This document shows, piece after piece, positions 18,563 to 27,783 of a DNA stretch of 64,000 nucleotides. The translations under genes and the position numbers were made by a program. The DNA is from Sandaracinus amylolyticus. Lineage in GTDB: Bacteria; Myxococcota_A; Polyangia; Polyangiales; Sandaracinaceae. The notes beneath the pieces are model-generated. The model did not search any database and was not told the origin of the DNA. It saw nothing but the letters and a program-made list of their open reading frames with translations. Each line of letters begins with the position of its first letter. Within the stretch, counting starts at the first letter, position 1. The DNA lies in contig NZ_CP070225.1 of the NCBI RefSeq assembly GCF_021631985.1, forward strand, positions 1,364,001 through 1,428,000, given 5' to 3'.

Positions 18563-19771
18563 ATGCCTTCCGACCAGCAGTCCAAGAAGCAGGAGCCCGG
18601 GCGGACGACGGAGACGCGCGCCGTGCATGGCGGCGAGCCCCGCGACCGCGCGAGCGACTCGCTCGCCGAGCCGATCGTCCAGACCGCCACGTACACGTTC
18701 GCGAGCACGGCCGCGCTCGTCGAGTACATGGAGGGCAAGGTCGAGCGCGAGGAGTACGGACGCTACGGGAACCCGACGGTCCGGACCCTCGAGGAGAAGA
18801 TCGCGTCGCTCGAGGGGACCGACGACGCCGTCGCGTTCTCGAGCGGGATGGCCGCGGTGACGACCGCGATCCTCGCGCTGGTGAAGAGCGGCTCGCACGT
18901 CGTGCTCTTCTCGGACTGCTACCGGCGCACGCGGCAGTTCGTGACGTCGTTCCTCGATCGCTTCGGCGTCACCAGCACGCTGGTCCCACCCGCCGACGTC
19001 GATGCGATGCAGGCGGCGCTCACGCCGCAGACGCGGCTGGTGATCAGCGAGGCGCCGACCAACCCCTACAACAACGTGGTCGATCTGCGACGCGTCGCTG
19101 CAATCTGCCGCGAGCGACGCATCCGCACGATGATCGACGCGACCTTCGCGACGCCGGTGAACCTGCGTCCCGCGGAGCACGGCATCGATCTCGTCGTGCA
19201 CAGCGCGACGAAGTACCTGAGCGGGCACAACGACGTGCTCGCGGGCGCCGTCGCCGGGCCGAACGGGCTCGTCTCGCTGGTGCGCGATCTGCGGCACGTG
19301 CTCGGGGGCGTGCTCGACCCCCACGCTGCGTACCTGGTGCATCGCGGCATCAAGACGCTCGCGGTCCGCGTGAAGCAGCAGAACACGAACGCGCTCGCGC
19401 TGGCGCAGGCGCTCGAGGGGCATCCTCGGGTGCGGCGCGTGTGGTACCCGGGGCTCGCGTCGCATCCGCACCACGCGGTCGCGAAGGAGCTCATGACCGG
19501 CTTCGGCGGCGTCGTGACGTTCGCGGTGAAGGGCGACCTCGCGAGCGTCGGGCGCTTCGTCGACGCGTGCCGCATCCCGCGCATCGCGCCGAGCCTCGGC
19601 GGCGTCGAGTCGCTGATCGAGCAGCCCGCGCTGATGAGCTACTTCGAGCTCTCGACCGAGCAGCGCGAGGCGGTGGGGATCACCGACGATCTCGTGCGCT
19701 ACGCGGTGGGCATCGAGGACACCGACGAGCTCGTCGCGGACGTGCTGCGGGCCCTCGATCAGACCGCCTGA
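18563..19771 (+). CDS. Cys/Met-metabolism PLP-dependent enzyme (cystathionine gamma-synthase/beta-lyase family)
   Basis: Type I PLP enzyme of 402 residues in the trans-sulfuration family. The PLP lysine is Lys217 in HSATKYLSGHNDV. Other family motifs are YGRYGNPTVRTLEEKIASLEG, SGMAAVTT and the C-terminal SLGGVESLIEQPA. It could synthesise or cleave cystathionine, or act on O-acylhomoserine or methionine; the sequence alone does not decide. TACACT 12 bp before the ATG may be the -10 box. The region between 19771 and the convergent HEAT-repeat gene has a strong hairpin that probably ends transcription from both sides. Confidence 0.88.
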   Translation: MPSDQQSKKQEPGRTTETRAVHGGEPRDRASDSLAEPIVQTATYTFASTAALVEYMEGKVEREEYGRYGNPTVRTLEEKIASLEGTDDAVAFSSGMAAVTTAILALVKSGSHVVLFSDCYRRTRQFVTSFLDRFGVTSTLVPPADVDAMQAALTPQTRLVISEAPTNPYNNVVDLRRVAAICRERRIRTMIDATFATPVNLRPAEHGIDLVVHSATKYLSGHNDVLAGAVAGPNGLVSLVRDLRHVLGGVLDPHAAYLVHRGIKTLAVRVKQQNTNALALAQALEGHPRVRRVWYPGLASHPHHAVAKELMTGFGGVVTFAVKGDLASVGRFVDACRIPRIAPSLGGVESLIEQPALMSYFELSTEQREAVGITDDLVRYAVGIEDTDELVADVLRALDQTA

Positions 19772-19790
19772 TCGCGCGCGACGGAAACGA

Positions 19791-19822
19791 AACGGGGCGG
19801 GCGCTCTCGCGCTCGCCCCGTT
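19791..19822. terminator. bidirectional hairpin between convergent genes
   Basis: AACGGGGCGGGCG pairs with CGCTCGCCCCGTT over 13 bp, with one G-U pair and a six-base loop (19804-19809). It sits between the stop codons of the PLP enzyme (+) and the HEAT-repeat gene (-). No T-run follows on either side. Confidence 0.6.
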
Positions 19823-19848
19823 CGCGTTCGTGGATCTCGAGAGGAGGC

Positions 19849-22269
19849 TTACTCCTCGAGCTCCTCGTCCTCGGCGCCCTCGTCGCCCTCGGTCTGCGGG
19901 CGGTTCAGCTCGAAGAGCACGTTGCGCGCTTCCTCGCTGCCGTTGCCGGCCTCGTCGCGCGCCGCCATCAGGAGACCGGTCTCCTGCATGTCGCCGAGCA
20001 GACGCGCCGCGAGCACGCGCTGCGCCGCGTCGTCGCCACGCAGCATCGCGAAGAAGCGGTTGCGCACGTCACGTCCGCTCAGACCGTGCGTGCCTTCCCA
20101 GCCGCTGCGAAGACGCGACATGAGCGGCACCCACGCGAAGCCCTGGCCGCCCTCGTTGAGGATCCGCGCGACGCGGATGCGGCGCATGACCTGGCCCGAG
20201 TCCCAGAGGTCGCTGGTGATGAGATTGAACCAGTCGTTCGTCTCGTTCATCAGCGCGTCCTGCAGCACCTGGCGCAGATCCGCGTCGCTCTGGAGGCGCG
20301 TCACCAGCGCGTTCGCGGCCTCGTCGCTGCCGCCGAGCGCGATCGCGAGCGAAGCCGCCACGCGCGTCTGATCGGCCTCGAGCATCTGGATCAGGCGCGC
20401 GTCGTTCGCAGGATCCGCCGCGTAGCCCACCGCGATCGCGGCCGGGCTGCGCACGTCCGGCGGGGTCGCCGCGTTCGCGATGAGGTCGAGCAGCGCGCTC
20501 GACATCGCACGGCTCGGGCGCTGCCAGAGCGCGCCGAGGTAGTAGCGGCGGGCCGCCTCGTCGAGGTCGGTCTGCTGCACCTTCGCGAGCACCTGCTGGA
20601 GCACCGCGTCGTCCGCGATCGCACCGAGCGCGAGGCCCGCGTCGTTGCGGAGGCGGATGTCGTCCTGCGGGTCCTCGATGATCGTCATCATCGCCTCGGC
20701 CGCATCGACGCGACCGTAGCGGCCGATCGCACGCACCGCCGCGGTGCGGTTGTCGTACTCGCGCTGCAGCGGCACGCCCGCCATGCCCATGTACTGCGCG
20801 AAGTCCTGATCGCGACCGCGCGGGATGATGCGCATGAGCGCCGTGTAGCCGGCGTCCGAGCCCATGTCGGCGAGCGCGAGCGCGGCCGACGCGATGTCGT
20901 CGCCCTCGAGGTTGCGCACCAGGGCGGTCTCGGCGTCGCGCGAGCGCGCACGGCCGAGCACGCGCATCACCGACGCGCGGCGGTTGAGGAACGCGTCGTC
21001 CGAGAGCATCGGGACGAGCTGCGACGCGACGTCGGCGGGGATCTCGAGGTTCAGCATCGCCTCGAGCGCGCCGCGGCCCGCGTCGGCCGGGGTCGCCTGC
21101 GCGATCGTCAGCAGCGCCGGGGCCGCACGCACGTCGCCGAGCTCGGCGAGGCCGTGGGCCGCCTCGGTGCGCGTCATCTCGTCGTCGCTCGAGAGCATGC
21201 CCGCGAGCGCGTCGGCCGCGGCCGGATCGTGGGTCGCGCGCAGCATGACCACGAGGTCGCGCTTGGTCGCCGCGTCGCCCGCCGAGCCGAGCAGCACGGT
21301 CAGGCCGCGCGCGCCGGTCGAGCGACGGAGCGCCTCGAGCACCGCGACGCGCATCGCGGGGTCGCGCTGCATGAGCTGGAAGAGCGGCGTCGCGGCGCGC
21401 GGATCACCGATGCGCCCGAGGCCCGCGGCCGCGATGCGCAGCACGTTGTGGCCCTCTTCGCCGGTGTTCTGCGCGTCGAGGATCATGCGCGAGAGCGGGT
21501 CGATGACGTCGGGGGTGCCCGCCTCCGAGAGCGCCTGCGCGACGAGCGTGCGCACCGCGACCGACTCGTGCCCGGTGAGCTCGGGCGCCGCGAGGCGCTG
21601 CACGCCGACCGCGTTCACCACGATGCGCGGGTCGAACGCGGGGTGACGCTGGTGCTGGAGGCGACCGTTCTCGAACTCCGCGATGATCGCGTCGGCGGCC
21701 GCGGGCTCGTTGAGCACCGCGAGCGCCCACACCACCGGGGCGCGGTCGCGATCGTCGGTCTGCGGCAGCACGCGCAGCAGGTGCGGCTTCGCGCTGTCGG
21801 CGGCCGGCGAGCCGATCTCGGCGAGGGCGCGCGCGGCGTGGGCGCGCATGCGTCCTTCCTGGTCGAGGAAGGGGATCAGCACCGCCACCGAGTCGGCGTC
21901 GCGGTACTGACCCATCTTCTGCATGATCCGCATGCGCACGTCGTCGAACTGCGCGCGCGGCAGCTCTTCGCGGATCATCCGGAGGAACTGCGCCTGGTCG
22001 CCGGTCGCCTGGGCGGCGTCGTACGCGGCCCAGCGCGCCTGATACGCCTGGTCGCGCACGTACCAAGCGCCCCCGAGGCCGAGCATGCCGACGATCAGCA
22101 GCAGCGTGACGACGCGGCCGAACATCGAGGTACGCGTTCCGATCTTCTTGACGACCTGGTCGTCGTCCAGACCGGCGACCTGCCGGTTGGCCTTGTCCAG
22201 CGCGTCGTCCGTCGCGGGGACGTTCGGAAGCGCCGGCAGGTCATCGTTCGGTTCGAGCTGGTTCTCCAT
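19849..22269 (-). CDS. HEAT-repeat membrane-anchored protein
   Basis: Protein of 806 residues. An acidic cytoplasmic N-terminus (1-50) precedes one transmembrane helix (about 52-71). A long solenoid of HEAT/PBS-lyase-like repeats then follows (for example ARALAEIGSPAADSAKPHLL, AAHGLAELGDVRAAPALLTI, AGLALGAIADDAVLQQVLAK). It ends with an acidic tail (DEGAEDEELEE). Such solenoids are protein-binding scaffolds; the partner is unknown. The ATG at 22269 was chosen because upstream residues are Arg/Pro-rich. The gene is divergent from hupB-like HU, and a promoter is visible at 22333-22362. Confidence 0.8.
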   Translation of the reverse strand: MENQLEPNDDLPALPNVPATDDALDKANRQVAGLDDDQVVKKIGTRTSMFGRVVTLLLIVGMLGLGGAWYVRDQAYQARWAAYDAAQATGDQAQFLRMIREELPRAQFDDVRMRIMQKMGQYRDADSVAVLIPFLDQEGRMRAHAARALAEIGSPAADSAKPHLLRVLPQTDDRDRAPVVWALAVLNEPAAADAIIAEFENGRLQHQRHPAFDPRIVVNAVGVQRLAAPELTGHESVAVRTLVAQALSEAGTPDVIDPLSRMILDAQNTGEEGHNVLRIAAAGLGRIGDPRAATPLFQLMQRDPAMRVAVLEALRRSTGARGLTVLLGSAGDAATKRDLVVMLRATHDPAAADALAGMLSSDDEMTRTEAAHGLAELGDVRAAPALLTIAQATPADAGRGALEAMLNLEIPADVASQLVPMLSDDAFLNRRASVMRVLGRARSRDAETALVRNLEGDDIASAALALADMGSDAGYTALMRIIPRGRDQDFAQYMGMAGVPLQREYDNRTAAVRAIGRYGRVDAAEAMMTIIEDPQDDIRLRNDAGLALGAIADDAVLQQVLAKVQQTDLDEAARRYYLGALWQRPSRAMSSALLDLIANAATPPDVRSPAAIAVGYAADPANDARLIQMLEADQTRVAASLAIALGGSDEAANALVTRLQSDADLRQVLQDALMNETNDWFNLITSDLWDSGQVMRRIRVARILNEGGQGFAWVPLMSRLRSGWEGTHGLSGRDVRNRFFAMLRGDDAAQRVLAARLLGDMQETGLLMAARDEAGNGSEEARNVLFELNRPQTEGDEGAEDEELEE

Positions 22270-22332
22270 CGTGCTCACCCTGCCCGACGTCGTCCTGGGA
22301 CGCGTGGGCTCCGCTGGTCTCTCGGGCCCGCA

Positions 22333-22362
22333 ACAGTAGCGAAACCGCCCGCTGCGTTTCAA
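22333..22362 (-). promoter_or_regulatory. promoter of the HEAT-repeat gene
   Basis: On the minus strand TTGAAA (22362-22357) is followed after 18 bp by TACTGT (22338-22333). Transcription would start near 22326, giving a leader of about 57 nt. The -10 box is identical to that of the divergent HU gene. Confidence 0.5.
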
Positions 22363-22432
22363 TGCCGACGGAGGAGGACCCTCGGCGCGCGCAGGCCTTG
22401 GGGTGCGATGCCGCAAGTGCGCGGAAACACTG

Positions 22433-22461
22433 TTGACCCCCCGGATCCCCCCCGGTACTGT
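22433..22461 (+). promoter_or_regulatory. promoter of the HU-family gene
   Basis: TTGACC (22433-22438), a 17-bp spacer and TACTGT (22456-22461) form a near-consensus sigma-70-type promoter. The start site would fall near 22468, and GGGGAGAGG before the ATG at 22491 is a strong ribosome binding site. Confidence 0.6.
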
Positions 22462-22490
22462 AGCGGTCGCTTCGGCGGGGAGAGGCGCTG

Positions 22491-22844
<354 letters not shown>

Positions 22845-22851
22845 GGGGACA

Positions 22852-22875
22852 GCCGACCACGACCACGTGGTCGGC
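22852..22875 (+). terminator. hairpin after the HU gene
   Basis: GCCGACCACG (22852-22861) and CGTGGTCGGC (22866-22875) are perfect 10-bp arms around ACCA, seven bases after the HU stop. No T-run follows. It may terminate HU transcription or act as an attenuator before tyrS, 61 bp further on. Confidence 0.55.
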
Positions 22876-22936
22876 GACGGTCGTTCCCTCCGCGAACAAC
22901 TCGACGGGCGGCGCACGCTCACGTAAGCCACGCGCC

Positions 22937-24169
22937 GTGGCGACCCTCTCCGCGGAAGAACAGCTGCGCGTGCTCGTGCGCGGCAGCGTCGATCTCGTCT
23001 CCGAAGCCGACCTGAAGGCGCGGCTCGAGGAGTCGGTGCGCACCGGACGCCCGCTGAAGATCAAGGCGGGCTTCGATCCCACGCGCCCCGACCTGCACCT
23101 CGGGCACACCGTGCTGATGACGAAGATGCGCCAGTTCCAGGAGCTGGGACACGAGGTCATCTTCGTCGTCGGCGACTTCACCGCGGCGATCGGCGATCCC
23201 AGCGGCAAGAACAAGACGCGCCCGCCGCTCTCGCGCGAGGAGATCGAGCACGGCGCGAAGACCTACGCCGAGCAGGCGTTCAAGGTGCTCGACGAGACCA
23301 GGACGCGCATCGAGCACAACTCGGGCTGGCTGGGCGCCATGCAGTTCGCCGACGTCATCCGCCTCGCCGGCAAGTACACGCTCGCGCGGATGATGGAGCG
23401 CCAGGACTTCAAGATGCGCTGGGAGAACGAGTCGAGCATCTCGCTGCACGAGCTGCTCTACCCGCTCGCCCAGGCCTACGACTCGGTGCAGCTCCAGGCC
23501 GACGTCGAGCTCGGCGGGACCGATCAGCTCTTCAACCTGATGGTCGGGCGCGACCTGATGAAGGAGTACGGCCTGCGCCCCCAGGTCGTCATGACGACGC
23601 CGATCCTCGAGGGCACCAACGCGCGCTTCGAGGACGGGCGCATCGTCGGCGACAAGATGAGCAAGTCGCTCGACAACTACGTCGGCGTGAGCGAGGCGCC
23701 CGAGGAGATGCTCGGCAAGCTGATGAGCATCGGCGACGAGGTGATGTGGCGCTACTACGAGCTGCTCTCCGCGGAGTCGACCGCGACGATCGCGGAGCGT
23801 CGCAGTGACTGCGCGAACGGCCGGATGAACCCGCGCGACGCGAAGATGGCGCTCGCGAAGGAGCTGGTCGCGCGCTTCCACACGCCGGCGGACGCGGAGC
23901 GGGTGCACGCGGCGTGGGACAAGCAGTTCAGCCAGCGCCAGGTGCCGGACTCGATGCCGGAGCACGAGAGCGCGGGCGCGCCGCTCGCGCTGGTCCAGGC
24001 GCTGGTGATCGCGAAGCTCGCGAGCAGCAACAGCGACGCGCGGCGGAAGATCGAGCAGGGCGCGGTCGACGTCGACGAGCAGCGCGTGAAGGACACCAAG
24101 GCGGTGCTCGAGGCGGGACGGCACGTGCTGCGCGCCGGTCGCCACTACGCGGCGATCACCGTTCGCTGA
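22937..24169 (+). CDS. tyrS: tyrosyl-tRNA synthetase
   Basis: Charges tRNA-Tyr with tyrosine. Class I aminoacyl-tRNA synthetase of 410 residues. The HIGH motif is HLGH (54-57, after KIKAGFDPTRPD) and the KMSKS loop is present near residue 240 (GDKMSKSLDN). The C-terminal part (SSNSDARRKIEQGAVDVDEQRV) is the S4-like RNA-binding domain. The GTG at 22937 was chosen because the conserved N-terminus begins shortly after; no ATG lies close. It is preceded by a 10-bp-arm hairpin. The stop is followed after five bases by a 41-bp tandem repeat array. Confidence 0.94.
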   Translation: MATLSAEEQLRVLVRGSVDLVSEADLKARLEESVRTGRPLKIKAGFDPTRPDLHLGHTVLMTKMRQFQELGHEVIFVVGDFTAAIGDPSGKNKTRPPLSREEIEHGAKTYAEQAFKVLDETRTRIEHNSGWLGAMQFADVIRLAGKYTLARMMERQDFKMRWENESSISLHELLYPLAQAYDSVQLQADVELGGTDQLFNLMVGRDLMKEYGLRPQVVMTTPILEGTNARFEDGRIVGDKMSKSLDNYVGVSEAPEEMLGKLMSIGDEVMWRYYELLSAESTATIAERRSDCANGRMNPRDAKMALAKELVARFHTPADAERVHAAWDKQFSQRQVPDSMPEHESAGAPLALVQALVIAKLASSNSDARRKIEQGAVDVDEQRVKDTKAVLEAGRHVLRAGRHYAAITVR

Positions 24170-24174
24170 GCCGC

Positions 24175-24435
24175 CGCTTGCGCAAGCGATGTGACCAGGT
24201 CTCCTGGTTGCGGAATCGCTTGCGCAAGCGTCTCGAGCAGGTCTCGACCTCTTGGAACGCTTGCGTAAGCGTCGCGAGGAGGTCTCGGCCTCTTGGAACG
24301 CTTGCGCAAGCGTCTCGAGCAGGTCTCGACCTGGTGGAACGCTTGCGTAAGCGTCTCGAGCGGGTCTCGACCTGGTGGAACGCTTGCGTAAGCATCTCGA
24401 GCGGGTCTCGACCTGGTGGAACGCTTGCGTAAGCG
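24175..24435. repeat. array of seven 41-bp tandem repeats with palindromic cores
   Basis: Units begin at 24175, 24217, 24258, 24299, 24340, 24381 and 24422, so the spacing is 42 once and then exactly 41. Each unit opens with CGCTTGCG(C/T)AAGCG, a perfect palindrome where the variable base is C. Most also hold a second inverted segment of the form AGGTCTCGACCT. The first unit is the most diverged and the last is truncated. The unit is not a multiple of three and every frame stays Arg-rich, so it is not coding. The array starts five bases after tyrS. The remaining 160 bases to the next gene at 24596 contain nothing I recognise. Confidence 0.92.
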
Positions 24436-24595
24436 TCGCGCGGGGTCGGGCGCGATGACATCGCTGTCGGGTGCGTGCCTGCGGTTCACGGGCTCGGGCG
24501 CATCGTGCGGTTCGCGTCGTGGCGCGTCAGTCGTGTGGTTCCGCGGAGTTGCGCGTCGTGCGCGTCATGGCGCGTCCGTTGCGCTGGAGGCGGGC

Positions 24596-25930
24596 ATGCT
24601 TCGCGTGGTGCTCCGCTCGTTCGTGAACGTCGTGTACGCGGTGTGGCTGATGCTCGTGGTCCTCGGGGGCTGCTGCTTCGGCGCGATGCCAGAGGCCGAG
24701 GGGCAGGACGCGGGGCCGGTGGTCGCGGTCGCGCCGGTCGAGCCGGTCCCGGCACCGGTCGTCGTGAGCGAGCCCGCGCCGATCGACTTCGTGCCCGAGC
24801 CAGCTCCGGGGATCCTCGAGCCACGGCTCTCGCGCGAGGCCTGGGACGTGCTGGCCCGCGGGCCGGTGCCGCAGGTGCGCGATGCGCTCTCGTGGTTCGA
24901 GTCGGCGCCGCCGCACGAATCCGGCGCGCTCGAAGGAGCGCTCGTGATCTGCCGGACGATGATGTTGCCCGGTCACGACGACTGGGACGGCATCTTCGGC
25001 GGCCCCGAGATCCAGCTGCGCGTGCGCATCGCGGGCGGTGCGATGCGCGCGACCCCGGAGGGACGCCCTGCCGGCGTCTTCTCGTTCCCGGTGGCGCGCC
25101 TCGCGCCACGCGATCGCGTGTGGATGCGGCTGATCGACGAGGACCTGCTCGACGACGACGTCATCGGCGAGGGCTCGACGCAGTTCACCGGCATCACGCC
25201 GTTCGTGGTCTCGATGCGGCGCGCGACGCTCGAGTGTCGCGCGGTGAGCGCGCCCGAGCCCCGCGCCGCGCTCGCGCGCTTCGATCGCATGTTGTCGCGC
25301 GCGGAAGACGTGCGGCCCGACGTGAGCCTGCTCGACCTCGGCTATCCGGAGCGCGAGGCGATGGAGGTGCTCGCCGCCGCGAGCGAAGCCGCGGCGTGGC
25401 TCGACTGGAGCGACGCGAGGCTGCGCGAGCGGATCGATCACGCCGAGCGATTCGAGCGCGCGTGGAGCGATGCTGCGCGCGCCGAGATGGACCACGCGAC
25501 GAGCACGCTGCCGGAGCCGAGCACGCCGGTCGCGTTCGGCGAAGGACGGCAGGCGCGCCTGCTCGAGCTGCGCTGCGGCGCGGACGCAGGCCGCGCCCAT
25601 CGCGACATCGGCGCGGCGCTGCCGGCGTGGGCCGCGCGCGTGCCGTGCGTCGCGATCGTCGAGGTCGTCGCGGGGCGCGGAGGATGGACCCTGCCCGCGG
25701 TGCCCGGTGTGCTCGATCCCGAGCTGCGTGTCGTCGACGGCGATGGACGATCGCACGGGCTGCTCTGGGTCGGACGGCGCACCGCGGGGACGTGGCGCGC
25801 CCCCGACGAGGTCGTGCAGGTCGCGGAGGGCGAGCGGGTCGAGCTCGCGCTCGACATCCCGGTGCGCGATCCGCGGCTGATCCAGGCGCGCCACGACCGC
25901 GGCGGCGTCTCGCTCCTCCGCGCGCGCTGA
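24596..25930 (+). CDS. hypothetical lipoprotein
   Basis: Predicted exported protein of 444 residues. The N-terminal hydrophobic stretch ends LGGC (Cys26), a possible lipobox, and a Pro/Val/Glu-rich linker follows to about residue 75. A middle segment (IQLRVRIAGGAM, then RLAPRDRVWMRLIDEDLLDDDVIGEG) has the strand pattern and acidic turn of a C2-like beta domain, but this is tentative. The C-terminal third is not recognised. The ATG at 24596 has GGAGG five bases upstream, deciding it over in-frame codons in the repeat region. It ends two bases before the convergent glutamate-cysteine ligase gene. Confidence 0.7.
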   Translation: MLRVVLRSFVNVVYAVWLMLVVLGGCCFGAMPEAEGQDAGPVVAVAPVEPVPAPVVVSEPAPIDFVPEPAPGILEPRLSREAWDVLARGPVPQVRDALSWFESAPPHESGALEGALVICRTMMLPGHDDWDGIFGGPEIQLRVRIAGGAMRATPEGRPAGVFSFPVARLAPRDRVWMRLIDEDLLDDDVIGEGSTQFTGITPFVVSMRRATLECRAVSAPEPRAALARFDRMLSRAEDVRPDVSLLDLGYPEREAMEVLAAASEAAAWLDWSDARLRERIDHAERFERAWSDAARAEMDHATSTLPEPSTPVAFGEGRQARLLELRCGADAGRAHRDIGAALPAWAARVPCVAIVEVVAGRGGWTLPAVPGVLDPELRVVDGDGRSHGLLWVGRRTAGTWRAPDEVVQVAEGERVELALDIPVRDPRLIQARHDRGGVSLLRAR

Positions 25931-25932
25931 TC

Positions 25933-27288
25933 TCAGAGCTTCGTGAGCTCGACGACCTGGGGCGCGAGCGGCGCCTTCGGATCGATCTGCGCGAGCAGCG
26001 CGTCCGCGGGCGTCATGCCGCGCTCGATGAGCGCGCGCAGCGGCGCGAGGTGGATCGTCTCGTCGCGTCCCTGCTCGTCGAGCGCACGCTGCGCGCGGAG
26101 GCCGCGCTCCGCGATGCCGAGCAGTTCCGAGGCCCACTCGCCGACCTCGCGGCCCGCGAGCTTCGCGCGCAATCCGTCGCGCGCGATCGCCGGACGCACC
26201 GCCTCGATCTCGTCGTGCGTCCAGCGTGCGCCGAGCGACTCCGTCGCCGCGAGCGCGCCGTCGTCGTAGATGACGCCCTTCCACAGCGCCGCGAGCGCGG
26301 GCACCAGGTCCGCGCGCTGCGAGTCCGCGCCGCGCGTCTCGATCGTCTTCTTGAGGCGCACCTCGGGGAAGAGCGTGTTGAGGTGCGTGAGCCAGTCGCC
26401 CATCGTCGGATGCGCGCCGTCGAACCCGTCGCGCCAGAACGCGCGGAACGTCTGCCCGGTGTTCCGGATGAGACGGCTCTCGTGCTTCACGAGGAACATC
26501 GGGACGTCGAGCGCCCACTCGACGTAGTCTCGGAACGTCGCGCCCTCGTTCCACGCGAACGGAAGGAGCCCCGAGCGATCGGGATCGACCGCGAGCCACA
26601 CCGCGACGCGGCGGCTGCGCTCTCCGGTGATCCGTCCTTCGACGAACGGGCTGTTCGCGAACATCGCGGATGCGATCGGCTGCACGCGCAGCGACGCGCG
26701 CAGCTTGCGCATCGCATCCGCCTCGCTCGCGTAGTCGAGGTTCGCCTGCACGGTGCAGGTGCGCAGCATCATGTCGAGCGCGAGGTGTCCGCGCGTCGGC
26801 AGGTACTCGCGCATGATCGGGTACCGGACCTTGGGGACCCACGGCAGCTCTTCGCGCCGCGCGAACGGATGGAAGCCGAGGCCCATCCACGAGAGCCCGA
26901 GCGCCTGGCCGATCGCGTGGACCTCGCGCAGGTGCTCGTCGTGCTCGCGCGCGGTCTCGTGGATCGTCAGGAGCGGCGCGCCCGAGAGCTCGAGCTGCGC
27001 GCCCGGCTCGAGCGTGATCGACGCCTGACCGCGCACCAGCTGGATGCAGGTCGCGCCTTCGCACACGAGGTCCCAGCCGGCGTCGTTCGCGAGGCGCCGC
27101 AGCACCTCCGCGATGCCGCGATCGCCCTCGAACGGGATCGGCGTGAGATCGGGGAGGACGACTCCGTGCTTCTCGGCCTCGGTGCCGACGCGCCAGGCCT
27201 CGCGGGGTTTGCACGCGTGGTGGAAGGGCTCGAGCAGGTCGTCCAGCGACCGGATCGGACGCTGCTCGGAGTCGGAGGAGACCGCCAT
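25933..27288 (-). CDS. glutamate--cysteine ligase (plant/proteobacterial type)
   Basis: Catalyses ATP-dependent joining of glutamate and cysteine, the first step of glutathione or related thiol synthesis. The 451-residue product belongs to the GCS2-like group typical of plants and some proteobacteria. Evidence is WRVGTEAEKHGVV near the N-terminus (substrate-binding Glu), LEPGAQLELSG, the central MMLRTCTVQANLDYASEADAM and FFPEVRLKKTIETRGAD-like segment (LFPEVRLKKTIETRGAD). Length fits this type. The ATG at 27288 was chosen because residues upstream lack conservation. No glutathione synthetase gene is nearby. It is divergent from the bactofilin operon. Confidence 0.85.
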   Translation of the reverse strand: MAVSSDSEQRPIRSLDDLLEPFHHACKPREAWRVGTEAEKHGVVLPDLTPIPFEGDRGIAEVLRRLANDAGWDLVCEGATCIQLVRGQASITLEPGAQLELSGAPLLTIHETAREHDEHLREVHAIGQALGLSWMGLGFHPFARREELPWVPKVRYPIMREYLPTRGHLALDMMLRTCTVQANLDYASEADAMRKLRASLRVQPIASAMFANSPFVEGRITGERSRRVAVWLAVDPDRSGLLPFAWNEGATFRDYVEWALDVPMFLVKHESRLIRNTGQTFRAFWRDGFDGAHPTMGDWLTHLNTLFPEVRLKKTIETRGADSQRADLVPALAALWKGVIYDDGALAATESLGARWTHDEIEAVRPAIARDGLRAKLAGREVGEWASELLGIAERGLRAQRALDEQGRDETIHLAPLRALIERGMTPADALLAQIDPKAPLAPQVVELTKL

Positions 27289-27429
27289 GCGTGTGTCGCT
27301 CGTTTCGCGCGCCGTGAAGGCGCCGTTCGGGGCCGGAGTCGTCGTGACTGCACGGAGCAGGCCGTGCGTCGTAGCACGCCGGATCCGTCTCGCGGAACGC
27401 GACGTCGTCGAGTAGTCTGCCGCGTCGCA

Positions 27430-27783
27430 ATGAGCAGCCGTTCCGCCGAGGGCGTGATCGGCCCCCAACTCGTGGTGCGGGGCCGTCTCGATGGCAAGGG
27501 TGACCTGCGGGTCGAGGGTGTCCTGGAGGGCGAGCTCGATCTCGAAGGGGACGTGGCGGTCGGTCCCGACGGAACGCTCGTCGGTCCGCTGCGCGCGCGC
27601 AGCGTCGAGGTCGCGGGCGAGGTGCACGGCGACGTGCTCGCCGGCGACACCGTGGCGATCCGCGCCGGCGGCCGGGTGCAGGGCGACGTGCGGGCGCGGC
27701 GGATCGCGATCGACGACGGCGCGGCGCTCCACGGTGGGATCGAGATGGACTTCGATCTCGAAGAAGAAGAGGCGCGTCGATGA
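27430..27783 (+). CDS. bactofilin (first copy)
   Basis: Bactofilins are bacterial beta-helical cytoskeletal proteins that polymerise without nucleotide. This 117-residue copy starts IGPQLVVRGRLDGKGDLRVEGVLEGELDLEGDV and continues with G-xVxG-xVxA-type turns typical of DUF583. It has little outside the core apart from a short acidic C-terminus. It overlaps the next bactofilin gene by 4 bp (ATGA), so the two are probably translated together and may co-polymerise. In Myxococcus, bactofilins (BacM, BacN-P) act in cell shape and chromosome positioning; the role here is inferred. Confidence 0.88.
   Translation: MSSRSAEGVIGPQLVVRGRLDGKGDLRVEGVLEGELDLEGDVAVGPDGTLVGPLRARSVEVAGEVHGDVLAGDTVAIRAGGRVQGDVRARRIAIDDGAALHGGIEMDFDLEEEEARR

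Noticed and set aside
24175-24435. The 41-bp array as a CRISPR
   Set aside because: Units are contiguous, with no unique spacers between identical repeats, and no cas gene is in the window.
24416-24595. An earlier in-frame ATG at 24416 for the lipoprotein gene at 24596
   Set aside because: It falls in the repeat array. The GGAGG and the signal peptide fit the ATG at 24596.
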